From Rhododendron vialii (taxonomy: Eukaryota > Streptophyta > Magnoliopsida > Ericales > Ericaceae): a stretch of DNA of 64,000 nt. The notes beneath the pieces were generated by a model, which worked only from the letters and a program-made list of their open reading frames with translations, was not told the DNA's origin and ran no database searches. Below are positions 23,234 through 40,430 of this stretch, piece by piece (position 1 is the stretch's first letter; every line of letters begins with the position of its first letter). Both the position numbers and the translations under genes were made by a program. The stretch covers positions 4,498,001 through 4,562,000 of the forward strand of contig NC_080565.1 of the NCBI RefSeq assembly GCF_030253575.1, given 5' to 3'.

Positions 23234-24634
23234 CTTTGCTTCTTATCTCAGACATGGTGAATTTAGATTCAATTTTTATGTTAGTTTGATGCATCTGTTT
23301 TTTACTATCAAAGTATGTAGAAATATTATAGCTCTCTACTTATTGCCTTAGGGTAGTTACTAGTAAGCATATCTAAGGTCCAATTTTGGTAATGGTAGTA
23401 CGCATGTTCTACGGAGCAATGAAGGCAAGCTTGCTGATTCAATACCACCAGGAAAATCAGCTGCCACCAAGGCCTTGTAGCCAAATCGGCATTTTCCCTA
23501 CTTCTCCATGTGGAGGTTGCAGGTTCTAGGCCCATGCAAGGCATCTCGATCTGATTCCTGTTATCTTTTCTTCTCGCTTCTTTTGTGTAATTTCGACATC
23601 AAATGTTTCTAGTTTTATGTTCTAGTCAAATTTAGTCATCTCAAGTCATTTAAAAGTTCAACTACTGAGATAACTAGTCAGACATTCTTGTCAAATGGTC
23701 TTTACCTTCTAACTGTTGATAAATCTGGAATGAAGTGCTTTTTCCGAGTTTCTAATTTGTTTTTGACTGTTCTGTTCAGTGGCTCTGTTTTGCCAAAGCT
23801 GGATGCTCAAGTCCCTGACAAGATCGGACCAGAGAAATAATGGGAGAATGTAGGATATGTATCAGACAATGATTTTGTATGAAGAAATTCTCAGACGCTA
23901 TGCTTGTTGATTCTACTTTTGGGCTCCCATTGGTCTCCTTCCTGTATGTGAAATTTCTGCTGCTAAGGTCACTCTTTGAGCATTTTCTTGAATGAATTTG
24001 GTACGCGTGTATACATTATTACACCCGGTCATATAATTTTTGCGTTGTCTGTGGCTTGACTTTTGATTCTCTCTCTCCTTGTTATGTTCTCCAACCTTTG
24101 CTTCTGGTTGGACTTCTAGTACTCTGCCTAGAAAAAGTTGCATTTTGGAAGAATATTTTCCCTAGAAATGTATTGCTCTTAGTTGGAATCGAACTCAAAA
24201 CTCGTACTAGTATGACATTACCTCCGCCTTTTTTTTTACCACTTCAGGTAACTCTCGGAATCGAGCAACTGAGGATGTGTAAAATGGACCCAAAAGTGAC
24301 ACAATGACAGCCGTATATGCCAACCTATATGCAAAAAATGGATCAAAATGTTTTTAAAAAATGTCCAAAACAAAAAAATGCACGAACTTTAATCTCAAAA
24401 CTAACAACCAAACAAGGTCAGGAAGATGGAAAATCTATCTCATGCTACGCAGCTAGGAAAAGAACTACTCCCTCCATCCTTTTTAACTGTCTACTGCGGT
24501 TCTACGTGTTATTTTCAATTGTCTATATTTCTCAATATATATTATTAAAAATATACGCTATGGATCTTGTTTGATAGATTTCAATTATTTTTATAAAACA
24601 ATGATTTCAAAAACATAATATACGTCGAGAGATA
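23234..24634. other. 3' UTR of CWC21 and spacer with SINE-like box pair
   Basis: The 3' UTR probably runs to about 23890. Within it TGTAGCCAAATCGGC (23476-23490) resembles a pol III A box and GGTTCTAGGCC (23522-23532) a B box, about 32 bp apart as in tRNA. This suggests a worn SINE. The remainder holds nothing supported. Confidence 0.45.
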
Positions 24635-24637
24635 TAA

Positions 24638-24939
24638 GAGCATCTCCAGTTTTCACCTATATTTTTCCTCAAATTTGAGTCAAATTTTCGGTAAAAATCC
24701 ATTTTGGGTAGACACATCTCCAACCATCAAACCCAAATTTTACACATTTTCCTCTCTCTCTCTTTCTAACTAGCCATTGGAGAAATGGGTCAAGGCAAAA
24801 GTTGTCTCAGATTTGGGCAAAAAAATGGGTAAAACCCAAAATAGAGAAGGGTTTGAGTTAAAGATTGGAGAGAGATTTTTGTGATTTTTGCCCCATTTTT
24901 AAATTTGAGTCTTAAAATGGGTCAAAGCTGGAGATGCTC
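24638..24939. mobile_element. Tourist-like (PIF/Harbinger) MITE
   Basis: A 302-bp element has ends GAGCATCTCCAGTTTTCACC and, complemented, GAGCATCTCCAGCTTTGACC, and is flanked by TAA on both sides (24635-24637 and 24940-24942). The interior is non-coding. Confidence 0.9.
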
Positions 24940-24942
24940 TAA

Positions 24943-25497
24943 GCTATTAAAAATGGTATGCACAATAGTAATGGACACTAAAAGGCGGGAATGCTGGAAA
25001 CATGCCTCTTGCCCACTCCCCATACACTCCTCCCTCGCAAGCAGTGGGCTCCATGTCTATAGCATGATTGTTATATTTGGAGGTAGAGCTCTGGAGCAGA
25101 CACTTTTTCAGCAAGTTGGAGGGAGTGGTTAAGTGTTTTGCCAAAGTGAAGTTGAAAACATTAAAACAACAACAAAACAAGGCAGGCCTAGGCTTAGGCC
25201 TGATTTGATCTTTGATTATAAAGAATTCAAGTACTAGTAGAATACTATGTTTTAGTCCAAAGGTGAGATAAGAGAAAGTGAGAATATTATCCATGCATGC
25301 AGTAGATGATTCACAGATGCAACAAAAGCTACCAACCCCTCTCAAACAAAATTCCCCAGTGGTTCAACCACTTAACCTCTACTCTATGAAAAAAATTACC
25401 AACCACTGCTAAGTAAATTATGCATATATACATATGCCCAACTGATGAAACTAACTATTAGCAGTTTCTGTTAGTGGCGTTATCATCCCCTCTAGCC
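24943..25497. other. Upstream region of the small gene
   Basis: No gene is seen. An AT-rich stretch with TATATACATA near 25423 could be the TATA region for the gene starting at 25498. Confidence 0.4.
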
Positions 25498-25905
25498 ATG
25501 CCCAACACCAAACTCCGTCCGATCATCGTGTCCGTTCGGCCTGAAACACCTCGCCGCGAATCTAATTTCCAACAAACCAATGGATGGCAAAACATCGCCG
25601 CTAGTCCCATGCACGAGGACTATGGGCAGCACCACGAGTGCGACTACTGGCAGGCGAGGAGGGCGTTTTTGTCCAGTTACCAGCTCTCCGAGCGGAAAGG
25701 TTTGAAGGAGAAGATGAAGAGATCTGTGAAAGGGCTCAACGAAGCGGCCATGGCGGCTGTTTTGGAAGTTCGTCGGGAGGTTTCGAGGAGGAGGGTTGGA
25801 GTTAGGGTTTATCGGTTGACTGTGGGGTGGCCAGCTTGGTTCATAGTTAGATGTTTCGTGCCATGGGCATATGAAGATAATAATCAGCTGCGCATTGAAC
25901 AATGA
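25498..25905 (+). CDS. Small plant protein of unknown function, 135 aa
   Basis: A single-exon frame from the ATG at 25498 encodes 135 residues. I do not recognise a named family. One sees a basic N-terminus (LRPIIVSVRPETPRR), an acidic and aromatic core HEDYGQHHECDYWQARRAFL (residues 43-62), then a basic helical stretch SERKGLKEKMKRSVKGLNEA (68-87) with EVRREVSRRR. A short hydrophobic piece near the C-terminus (VGWPAWFIVRCFVPW) could be a weak membrane segment. It is GC-richer than its surroundings, and the charged/aromatic core looks selected, so I take it as a real gene. The frame is open upstream, but no upstream ATG in frame is near. Confidence 0.7.
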   Translation: MPNTKLRPIIVSVRPETPRRESNFQQTNGWQNIAASPMHEDYGQHHECDYWQARRAFLSSYQLSERKGLKEKMKRSVKGLNEAAMAAVLEVRREVSRRRVGVRVYRLTVGWPAWFIVRCFVPWAYEDNNQLRIEQ

Positions 25906-27020
25906 GATTGTGCATGGTTTACGACTCAAGGTTTATTTCTTCAAATTTGAGTTTTGAGTTATTGCCTTTTGTACTTTCGAATGTTAAAAAGTGATGGGAT
26001 TAGAGCTTATGTTCTATGCCTCTTATATGGAGTTGGTGCGAAAAGTCATTTTCTCTATCTATGTGTCATATCCTTGTTTGTTTTGGAGTTTTAAAATTCT
26101 TGAGCACAATCTTCAATGAGTTTTCTTTATCCCTCTCCATTCGTTACTCTAAAAAACGTCCCTCGAAATCCAAACCGAACAACTATAGTTATTTTCATGT
26201 TATGAATGTTTAGATTTCGCACAATATTTTCTATTTTTTTTACTTTAGGATTTGAATATCCTGAATTTTGTTTCAACAAATTTCCAATTACATATAGTCG
26301 ATCTTTCTTTCTACGTTTCCATTTACAATGAAGAGGGAGAGCAAGTGTATGATCAAGCCCCATCAACAGTGACGGAGGCTTTGTGCAATGACCGCGATGG
26401 TTTTGGAGTTCATCAAGGTACTACGTCAAGTATTTTTATTTTTTAGGGTCTAGGCCCTCTTTTATAGAAGAGGGAGGGCAGGGATGACTTTTTGTCCATG
26501 GACCTCAATTAAATTATTATAAAAGGGAGGGCAGGGACGATTTCGTCCACCCGAAGTCTACATACATAACTATCGACCACAATTCTGGACACAATTCCGT
26601 CCAAAGCCGCTCGATGAATGTGAACCCATGTGCATAGAAAGGCTCCAGACACAATTTTGTCCGGAGTTGTGGTCAAGAGCTATGTACGTAGCAATAGCAT
26701 TCCTCGTTCAGCCATGAACCTCGATTAAATGACTATTTTGCCTCTCCAGGTATAATTAATTATTATTTATTTATGCTCGGGGGCTAGCTATGGATGTCAA
26801 TATCCTAGTACTTCTCCACCACGTATTTGCTCAAGCAATGCAGGGAACACAATTTTGAATACAACGGTATCCAAAGTCGTTAGATGCACATGGACTCACA
26901 TACAATGAACGAATTTCGTAAGGTTGCAAAATCACCTAAAAAACCTTATGAATTAAAAGGTATAAGCAATTTAAAAGTGATAGAAATCTCAAACAAACTA
27001 ACAAATTAAAACGAGTTAAA
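25906..27020. other. Gene-poor spacer
   Basis: Contains the 3' flank of the small gene. Near 26460-26660 short phrases recur (GGGAGGGCAGGGA twice; a pair of CACAATT-TGTCC phrases), which suggests an old repeat. No gene is supported. Confidence 0.5.
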
Positions 27021-27078
27021 GTAATGTAAGCATGAGACTTTTCAGTAAGAGAAATGTTAATGAAAATTGAAAACTTTC

Positions 27079-27131
27079 CATGAAACTGAAATGGATGGCT
27101 GAGAAATCCCAGCATCCATTTCAGTTTCATG
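27079..27131. repeat. Perfect 19-bp-stem hairpin
   Basis: CATGAAACTGAAATGGATG (27079-27097) is the exact complement of CATCCATTTCAGTTTCATG (27113-27131), with a 15-nt loop. A 23-bp direct repeat, GTAATGTAAGCATGAGACTT plus TTC, stands at 27021-27043 and again at 27420-27442, so hairpin and neighbouring MITE lie between matching sequences. Confidence 0.93.
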
Positions 27132-27148
27132 TTAAGTTTCATAGAAAG

Positions 27149-27393
27149 CCCTTGTTCGGTTGTAGGTTAGGAAAAAAATTTCCAAACCCAAATCCACTCA
27201 TTACCTATATTTTCAATCATTACTTTCATTTTTCTCTCTACTCATTACCCATATATCCAATCATTTCTCTCATTTCTCTCTCTGTCTCTCTCCACTCATT
27301 ACCTGTATCCCGAATTATTATCCTATTTTCTCTCCTCACTCATTACCCGAAAACCAAACCCAAAAATTTTCCAAACCCACAACCGAACAAGGG
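27149..27393. mobile_element. MITE with CCCTTGTTCGGTT ends
   Basis: The left end CCCTTGTTCGGTTGTAGGTT and the complemented right end CCCTTGTTCGGTTGTGGGTT differ at one of 20 positions. The interior is CT-rich with repeated CTCATTACC phrases. No clear target duplication is visible. The superfamily is not assigned. Confidence 0.85.
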
Positions 27394-27449
27394 CATGTTT
27401 CCCTATCACTCCTCTTTCGGTAATGTAAGCATGAGACTTTTCGGGGGTA

Positions 27450-29400
27450 AGATGGCCGCGGCGATGGAATGTGTGACGGAGGACTTGTAACCCATAAACC
27501 TTCGGTAGTGTGGAACTCGGTTGGGAGGGCTATCGAGTGTGAAGGACTACCACTCCCCACCCCTACTCCTTGAAAGCATACTTTCTGATCTGGGCCTCAT
27601 TTTGTTTGGTCTATTCGATAGTAGATTCAAATTTCCAGGCTCACTGGCATTTACTTGTAATTTCCCACTCGGAATAACGAAGTGGCGCAAGTAGAGCATA
27701 AAATTGGGCTTCATCCTGGCCGGGTCCTACGTGGGTGAACTACTTCCTAACAAGTCTCAGTCAAATTACCACAACAAAACTAATAGCTCACAAGGTCCTG
27801 TCCATAATTTTTGTCCCAAGTCAAATGAGTAGGGTGCCCCAAACTATTCTTGACCACATATTTGTATAGGCTCCACATACTTTGCGGTGGGTGAAACGGT
27901 TTTGGACTGATTTCATTGTCGGGTGAAACCGGTTTTGAGCTTAAAGGCAAAGGACAGCTTTGGTTGCTAATGAAGGGTTTTGGCAGTATGCTCGTGGTTC
28001 GCTGGGTTCCCCTGCCTCCTTTGCTTCTCCGACGAGTGGTGTTTTGCGGCCGATTAATGTTGGTTGCTTGGGTATGGTCTTGAGTCTCCGATTAGTGCTT
28101 TCGGGAGTTTTCTTTTGCAGGTTCGGGAGGCGGCAGGTGCTTCTCGGTTTTGACTACGGTGGAGGCTTGGTGTTGATGCTACCGATGAATATTAGATGCT
28201 TAGGGTTGGGGTTGAGGTTGGGTCTCTAATCAGAGCTTCTGGGAGATCTTCTCTTGCAGGTTTCTGAAGGTGGCGATGGTTGTCGGTCAGTGGTCTACGA
28301 ATTGAGGTTTGGGGTTGCAGAGGCTAGGGATTCTGTTAAAGTTTTTTGGGATCGAGCTTGACCCATTAGGTGTTGTTTTGGGGTTGGGCTTAGCGCAGTT
28401 GGTATTTGCGCTTGGCCCATTAGGTACGTGTTTCATCCAATTTTCTATTGGATGCTCAATGTACCTTTATCGAATTTTAATAAAATATCACTTTTGTCAA
28501 TAAAAAACAAACACACATTGCTTAGCACAACCATTTGTAAGAGGTAATGAAAATTTCAATGGGTGCCTTCATTAGCAACTCCAGAAACTTATGTTGATGA
28601 GTTCAATGACAAATTTAAATTTAAATTACCATTAAAAAATATTTTATGGTAGCATACAAAAAAAAAAAAAAACTATTAGGTTTTTCTTTCTAGGTTGTTA
28701 CTCACTAACATTCTTTCTCTTTCTTAATCTAGGTTTGGCCTCAGGATTATTTTTCATTTTTATCAACATTTTCCTTTTTTTAGTTTTGTATTTAACATTT
28801 TTGCTGTTAGTGAAAAAAGGGAGTGACAAAATCACTTATTAAAATATAAATCAAACTTAGCAAAAGGTCAAAATCTAAAATTATTCACAAAAAAAAAAAA
28901 AAAACATTGTCTCTGGTTTGAATTATTTTTCTTCAACAGGCTTATTAAATTCTTACACGTTTTTTACTTTATGATTGCTCTTTTCAAAATAAATTAATAA
29001 TTCACAAAAATTTGACTAAAAAAAAAGGAATAATGAGGATAATAAAATAATTGAATGATTAATTTAGGCCACCTGGCCAATGAGGCATTAATTCAATTGC
29101 CGACAAACATGGAACTATTCAGTGTTTCGGGGCACTGAATAACTTCTCAGATACATGCTGATAGATCCCCCACCATTTATACATTGTTACTGTACTTGTT
29201 ATATGCAGGCAACTAATGGTCATTGTCGAGGTGATCTCGCCATTGGCTATTTCGTTGTGTACCAGTCGCACAGCACGCTCCGGATTTGTGTATCCATATA
29301 CCCTTCAAACAACCCAACTATACTTATCTAAATTACACGACGTGTGTGCACGTGTATGGGTGAAAACACGAACGCGATTGTGAAAATATCTTTCAACATC
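27450..29400. other. Gene-poor spacer, possible LINE 3' remnant
   Basis: 27880-28510 is G/T-rich, has two repeated phrases ending TCTTTTGCAGGTT / TCTCTTGCAGGTT, and ends in AATAAAA and TCAATAAAAAAC. This resembles the 3' untranslated end of plant LINEs, but no motif proves it. 28510-29400 is AT-rich with several A-runs and nothing else supported. Confidence 0.4.
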
Positions 29401-29408
29401 ATCCCAAA

Positions 29409-29838
29409 AGCTACCAATCGAGGGTGTCGGTTCCGTACTGATAGATATTGTGAGCTCTACTTGGAGTCTCATCCACATTGATTATCAAATCGTTGATTTT
29501 GTAGAAAGAACTTAATTTATAACGTATATAAGGGCCCTTTCTATTGAATAAACTAAGATAAAGATAGAAAAAAACGCATACGTCAATTCACTTTTTAATA
29601 TACTCGCACATTTTTCACATATTTTAATACACTTTTTAATCTGAAAGACACTCTAATGGATTGTTTTTAGCATTTCTCTTGGTCCAATTAAGCATCTATT
29701 GTTGACTCTAGACTACTTATTTTTCATAAATTAAGTACTTTCTACAAAATCAACGGTTCGATAATCAGTGTGCATGAGACTTTGAGTAGTACTCAAGGTA
29801 TTTATCAATACATAACATGTACCCTTGATTGGTACCTT
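29409..29838. mobile_element. 430-bp foldback element
   Basis: Arms of about 120 bp are inverted copies. The left GATTATCAAATCGTTGATTT (29479-29498) pairs with the right AAATCAACGGTTCGATAATC (29747-29766), and the tips TACCAATCGAGGG and CCCTTGATTGGTA also pair. There is no coding potential. Confidence 0.85.
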
Positions 29839-29849
29839 AGAAGTTTGCC

Positions 29850-30725
29850 ACATTGTCGCCTAAGAAGTTCATTGATTCTGAGAAGTTTGTGGAAAAATTT
29901 TCCAAAAATTTGTTGTCGCCTGAAAGTTGGATGAAAAAGTCATTGACACGAGAAAGTTGGCCGAAAAAGTCACCTAATGTACCCGCCCGACCATATTTGG
30001 ATTTTGTGGTTCCATCCCGGACCCGTAACAATGACCGGATCATTCATTTTGTGGAGCTCACCACATACTTTAGCCACGCAGAAATCTATCTTAATATGAT
30101 ATCTATGGATGCCTAATCATAACACATTTCGTCTAAAACAAATGCATTTAGCACATTTGATCGAACCCATTTGTTTCAAGATAAACGTTACTATTTGATA
30201 AGGCATTGATCGGTGTTCAATTAACATGATTATTTAGTATCCTGATGGCACCATCACGTGGTACATCAAGCCGTTTAATTTCCACCTCATATTGTAATGA
30301 AATTCACACACTTTGGCATGAGCCCTATCCTAATGTGTAATGAAAAAGACTTGGACTTTACCATAATGTTTGATAGAAAATGACTTTAAGCCTTCGTAAT
30401 AATATTCCCTACATGTGTGTTTTTGTCGTTGGTTACGAAAAGATGACATAGGTGATAGGGTTGGAGCACATGACAAATGTTGCCAATCCCATGAAATATG
30501 GGATTGCTAGTCTCTTCTTGTTATTAGTCCTAACCTCTTTTGTACAATCAAACAAGAGACTAATGAGCCCACAACATTGCTAAATTTTCCCAACCCAGGG
30601 GCCTAGCACACTTGTCAAACGGGTCCTTAGAGCATGTATATCAGTTAGGTATATGGGGCATATTAAGGTAAAATAGAGAAAGAAACTCACAAAAGTCTGC
30701 TGGAGCAGCTTAGCAAAACAGAAAG
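29850..30725. other. Gene-free spacer
   Basis: No gene, RNA or element with clear ends is seen. Confidence 0.5.
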
Positions 30726-30730
30726 GCATT

Positions 30731-30862
30731 GGGAAAATGACGGCTAAAGACGTGTTTTAATAATTAATACCCGCCAAGGACATTTTCAGTATTAACAAAT
30801 GTTTTTAGTTTGTCTTTGAAGGATATTAATTATCAAAACACGTCCTGGACCGTTATTTTCCC
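30731..30862. mobile_element. Foldback MITE, family 1 (copy 2)
   Basis: GGGAAAATGACGGCTAAAGA at the left and ACCGTTATTTTCCC at the right form a hairpin like that at 6119. It is flanked by AAAGGCAT at 30722-30729 and 30863-30870, an 8-bp target duplication (one extra T on the left). Confidence 0.9.
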
Positions 30863-30870
30863 AAAGGCAT

Positions 30871-30990
30871 GGGAAAATGACGGCTAAAGACGTGTTTTGA
30901 TAATTAATACCCGCCAAAGACATTTTCAGCATTAACAAATGTTCTTAGTTTGTCCTTGAAGGATATTAATTATCAAAACACGTCCTGGTT
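30871..30990. mobile_element. Foldback MITE, family 1 (copy 3, 3' end lost)
   Basis: Starts right after the target duplication of copy 2 with the same GGGAAAATGACGG end and runs to CACGTCCTGG near 30988. The final CCGTCATTTTCCC is missing. It forms a head-to-tail pair with copy 2. Confidence 0.88.
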
Positions 30991-31423
30991 CGGAAAAATA
31001 CACGCTTGTTTTTCCGAGCAACTGTTCACCTCTATCTATTAAAATATTGTTCTTTCTGCAAGTTCCAGAGATGAAGGGAGGTAGATTGAAAATGGGGCCC
31101 AAGAAAGCTACGAAGTATACAGGGCTGCTGCAGGGAGAGTTGAAAATTTCCTAGCTTAATGCACTGTTTATAGCAATTTTGGCTCAAATTTTCCCAAATT
31201 TGGTGTTCATACCCTTAAACATCCTTTTCCTTTTAGGTAAAATAAACATCCTTTTCCTTTTAGGTAAAAAACAAGACATCAAAATGGTTTTGTTTGGCTC
31301 TTAAATTATTAAGGCCAGAAAATTGGTGGCCACTAGTTCTGTTGAATGCTACGCACAGCTGCACAAATTTAGAGGCAGGACCCCACGGATGGTGACTTGT
31401 TTAGAAATTCTTCAATGCCCGCA

Positions 31424-31622
31424 GGGTACCGGCTACGTGGTGCCGTGCACCATCTCAGCCGTTCAATAAAATTTTGGACGGTTCAAATCTGTTTGGCGGT
31501 CGGATATTTTAGTCATTTCACATTTTAAAATCAGCCGAACAAATCTGAACCATTCAAAACTTCATTGAACGACCGAAATTGATGCACGGCTGACGGCACC
31601 ACGTGGCCAGTACCTAGCCGGC
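31424..31622. mobile_element. Foldback MITE upstream of the BBX gene
   Basis: The arm GGTACCGGCTACGTGGTGCC pairs with GGCACCACGTGGCCAGTACC, with further pairing through the GTTCAAT/ATTGAAC segments. The element is about 200 bp and carries two ACGTGG cores, the binding core of bZIP and HY5-type factors, next to the probable BBX promoter. Confidence 0.8.
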
Positions 31623-31639
31623 ACTTAAAATTTTCTCTG

Positions 31640-31751
31640 AGTTGTTTCCTTCCACTTGATTTGCAAATATCCGACACCCTTATCTTTCCCTCCCAACCTC
31701 CTTCAATCCTCCACCACTCACTTCACTAAAAAAATCCTCTCTTCATTTAGA

Positions 31752-31786
<35 letters not shown>

Positions 31787-31861
31787 ATTTTCCGTCCAGG
31801 GTTTTGCAAAACTTTCCTGGGAAAGACTTCTTTCTTTCTGGGTTTTAGTATATTTCCCGGG
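31640..31861 (+). other. Possible untranslated first exon of the BBX gene
   Basis: A CT-rich leader-like stretch with a (CT)n run at about 31755-31784 ends in CCCGG before GTAAGT at 31861-31866. A matching acceptor, TATGAACAG, lies at about 33238-33246, 67 bp before the BBX start codon. Inferred from splice signals and composition only. A second CT run is at 31941-31975. Confidence 0.4.
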
Positions 31862-31938
31862 TAAGTTTTATTGCAAGGCCTCACCTGTCTACTAGTGTTG
31901 GTGACTGTTCTACTATCATTTCCTCATTCTGGGTATGG

Positions 31939-31978
<40 letters not shown>

Positions 31979-32448
31979 CGTTTTCTGTCCTCACTCTTGA
32001 AATCGATTCAGAACCAAATTCTGGATAAAATCGTTGTAAATACTTATTTTTTGAATTAAATGTAATGTGTTGCTAGAGAATCACTCCATCTTATAAAGCA
32101 GAAAATAAGTACGTAAAAAATAAAAATATCAGTGAACGGCCTGTGTCCAGTATTTAACTTAAACTCATAAGAGATTGGAGTTTAACTCAAATTTTCTTAA
32201 AATCAAGAAAGACTCAAGTTTTTACTAAAATATTCGAAGCCGACGTTCTTTCACAGTTTTACAACCATGCCAGTAATAAAATTTCTACACAAATTTGTGG
32301 TTATATTTGGAATTTGCCCATCAGCTAGAGTTCTTCGCACCAAATGAAACTTTTCCTTAAATTTTTACTCAAGTATGTGCAAATATGTGTGTTAGTTCTA
32401 ACATATTCGATCTGGGTATCTCTTGAATCTTCAAAATCCTCTCTCTAG

Positions 32449-33103
32449 AAATTTTTTTAGCAAAGTCCACCGGTGGTTATCACCATGTGCGGATACCCTA
32501 TGATGGTTCAAAACTGACCACATAACGTACTTGTGGTTTTGAAAATGTACAATAGATCCCATGCCGTCATGTTTTTCATCCATATTAACGGACACAATAT
32601 TAAAAGACCGATATATCCTCGTCATGTTCCTTGATTCTTCTTCTTTTTTAAATATAACTACACCATCTCATATACCAAAAATTAAATTCAAACCTTTGAT
32701 ATTGTAAATTTTGACGAGTACTACATCTATGCCAAAATTCAAGTCAATCAAAAAATGAAAAGCTCATAGTTGAATCAATTTTGTTATGAAATTAAAACTT
32801 CAAATTTGAATTTACTAAAAATTAGATCACTGGGTCATTTGGGTCATTGATGCCTGATCGAGATGAATTTTTACAGAGATATTCTATTCTTTATTTAATA
32901 CATTATGAACGACTTAAATTACATTCTAGAGACGCGTGAGATACACCTCCGTTAATATTGATGGAAAACATGACGGCATGAGGTCTATCCGCACATTTTC
33001 AAAACCACAAGTAGGTTATGTGGTCAATTTTGAACCATGAGGGATGTATCTACACATGGCGATAACCACATGGGGTGAAAGTGGACTTTGCCCAAAAAAA
33101 TTT
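32449..33103. mobile_element. 655-bp foldback element in the BBX leader region
   Basis: Arms of roughly 150 bp are inverted copies. The left AGCAAAGTCCACC... pairs with the right GGTGAAAGTGGACTTTGCCC, and CATGCCGTCATGTTTT (32560s) pairs with AAAACATGACGGCATG (32965s). The tips are AAATTTTTTT and its complement. No coding potential is seen. It lies within the proposed leader intron. Confidence 0.88.
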
Positions 33104-33312
33104 ATGTAACAATTATTTGTAATACATTCTTGAAGAGCCGTATATTCTTTATGTTGATCAATAATGATTACAATATCAGGTATGGCCGTCGTATATTTAA
33201 TCCCGAGCATTCTCGCTCTCTAATAACGACTAATATTTATGAACAGGGGAGATCACTAGAATCGAACAGAGAAACTGAGAAAGGAAGTGAAGTTGTTCAA
33301 TACTGAGAAGAC

Positions 33313-38829
<5,517 letters not shown>

Positions 38830-39530
38830 AACTTGAAGAGACTTGTTGAAGCTTTATGTTACAGTGGCATCTTGGCAAAGTGTTATGTCCTTACTTGTTC
38901 TACGCTTTTGTATCTCTTATGCAATGCAAGGATTCAATTCAGGGGCTACCACAATTTTCCTTCTTTTGATTTATTTGGGGGTTTACCAACATGTTAATTT
39001 TGTCTTGTGATGGATATTGGGAGCTGTTATCATAGTTTTATTGTACTAGATATTGGGAGCTGTTATCATAGTTTTATTGTACTATTTTGCACTTCTCTCT
39101 GTCCTGTGTAGTGGGTGCATATCGGTGCTCTTGAGCTTGTATCGAGTGTCTGTCCTTCTTGCAGCACTACGATTGATCCATTGCGATATGGAGACAACTT
39201 TTCTGCATGAACTATGAATTCAGTTCACAATGATCTTTTCACATGCCCTGTGAAAAGTCGAAAACAGAGGTGCTATTTGGCAAAGTTCTTGTTTATTGTT
39301 TCGGCAAAAGAACAGAAAACGAACACGCTTGTAGTAACTTCTACTAATTCCTTCTTTTGGTTATAGGTTTCAAAGATATTAAAATTTCTGGAAATAAAAA
39401 CCAGGGTTGCAGTCCCTCTCTTCTTCCCAGCTTCGACGGTGACCCAGTCTAGCGGCCACCTTTTTAGATGACTCCCAAACGTATGACCGTAACCATGTAT
39501 GTGTCTTCCAACAAGATGACCACTGCTTCT
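38830..39530. other. 3' flank of the BBX gene
   Basis: A 3' UTR followed by spacer. A short direct repeat, ATATTGGGAGCTGTTATCAT, occurs at about 39013 and 39052. No gene is supported. Confidence 0.6.
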
Positions 39531-39535
39531 TTGAT

Positions 39536-40430
39536 TTGCCCTCCTGCATGGAAGAAGGTGATGAGGAAGAAGTATGTTCCGAAAACAAGATCTCTGAAAA
39601 ACGATATGAATCAGGAGATCCAGAAGTTGGCTTCCTGACGAGGACGAAGTATGTTCCAAAAACAAGATTCTCTGAAAAACGATATGAATCAGGAAATCCA
39701 GAAGTTGGCTTCCTTGGGGAACCTTCTGGCCAAAATTTAACTACTGTGCTTCATCCTCAGACAGACTGCTTATGTTCCAACCCACTTCAGTCTCGAGCGA
39801 AGAAGATTTCCCATCGCTGGAGTACGAAAAAGCCCAGGAGTGCCCCAACAGTTATGCAGGATTTCAAATCCTATATTCAAGAATGCTGATGGCAGCACAA
39901 AGCAGGATAAAGCAGTTGAAGCCACACTCTGCTGGAAATCTGAAAATGCTATTGTGCAAAACAAAGTCCTCAAGCGTCTCGAATTAGCTCAAACCAGGAT
40001 GGAGCAGAAAGTCTCCCCTATGGAGACCATCATATCCGAGCGAGCTTCAACAAAAGATTTTGACCATCCACAAAGAAATTACGTAAATGGTTAATCCGAT
40101 TTCAACTTTCTCCACAGCTTTCTCCCCAAAAGAAGCTGAACTCGAGTCTTGAAGCCCAATTCCATTCTCCCAAGACTCAGAGGCCCTCTATGACTATCAC
40201 ACCTCCAGATTTACTCGCATCTCGAGAGCCAATTGAATGGTTCATTTTCGGCGGCACCACCCACCTCCGATGATACCCTCTTTGACTATCACACCTCCAG
40301 ATTTACTTGCATCTCGAGAGCCAATTGAATGGTTCATTTTCAGCGACACCACCACCTCTGATGATACCCTCCAGCAGCTCTCCTCCAATTGGCTACCCCT
40401 CTCACGCCACCTCGCACCTCCGGCAAGCTA
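39536..40430 (+). mobile_element. Possible endogenous pararetrovirus-like fragment, fossil
   Basis: Disconnected translated stretches such as EEDFPSLEYEK and SENAIVQNKVLKRLE resemble the region found in plant caulimovirid or related polyproteins. Several internal tandem duplications (about 77 bp at 39571, about 92 bp at 40190) show it has been rearranged. No protease or polymerase is seen. It is broken. The family call is weak, and it could be a worn host exon set. Confidence 0.3.

Noticed and set aside
31750-31980. Serine/leucine-rich frames over the CT runs
   Set aside because: Produced by translating microsatellites.
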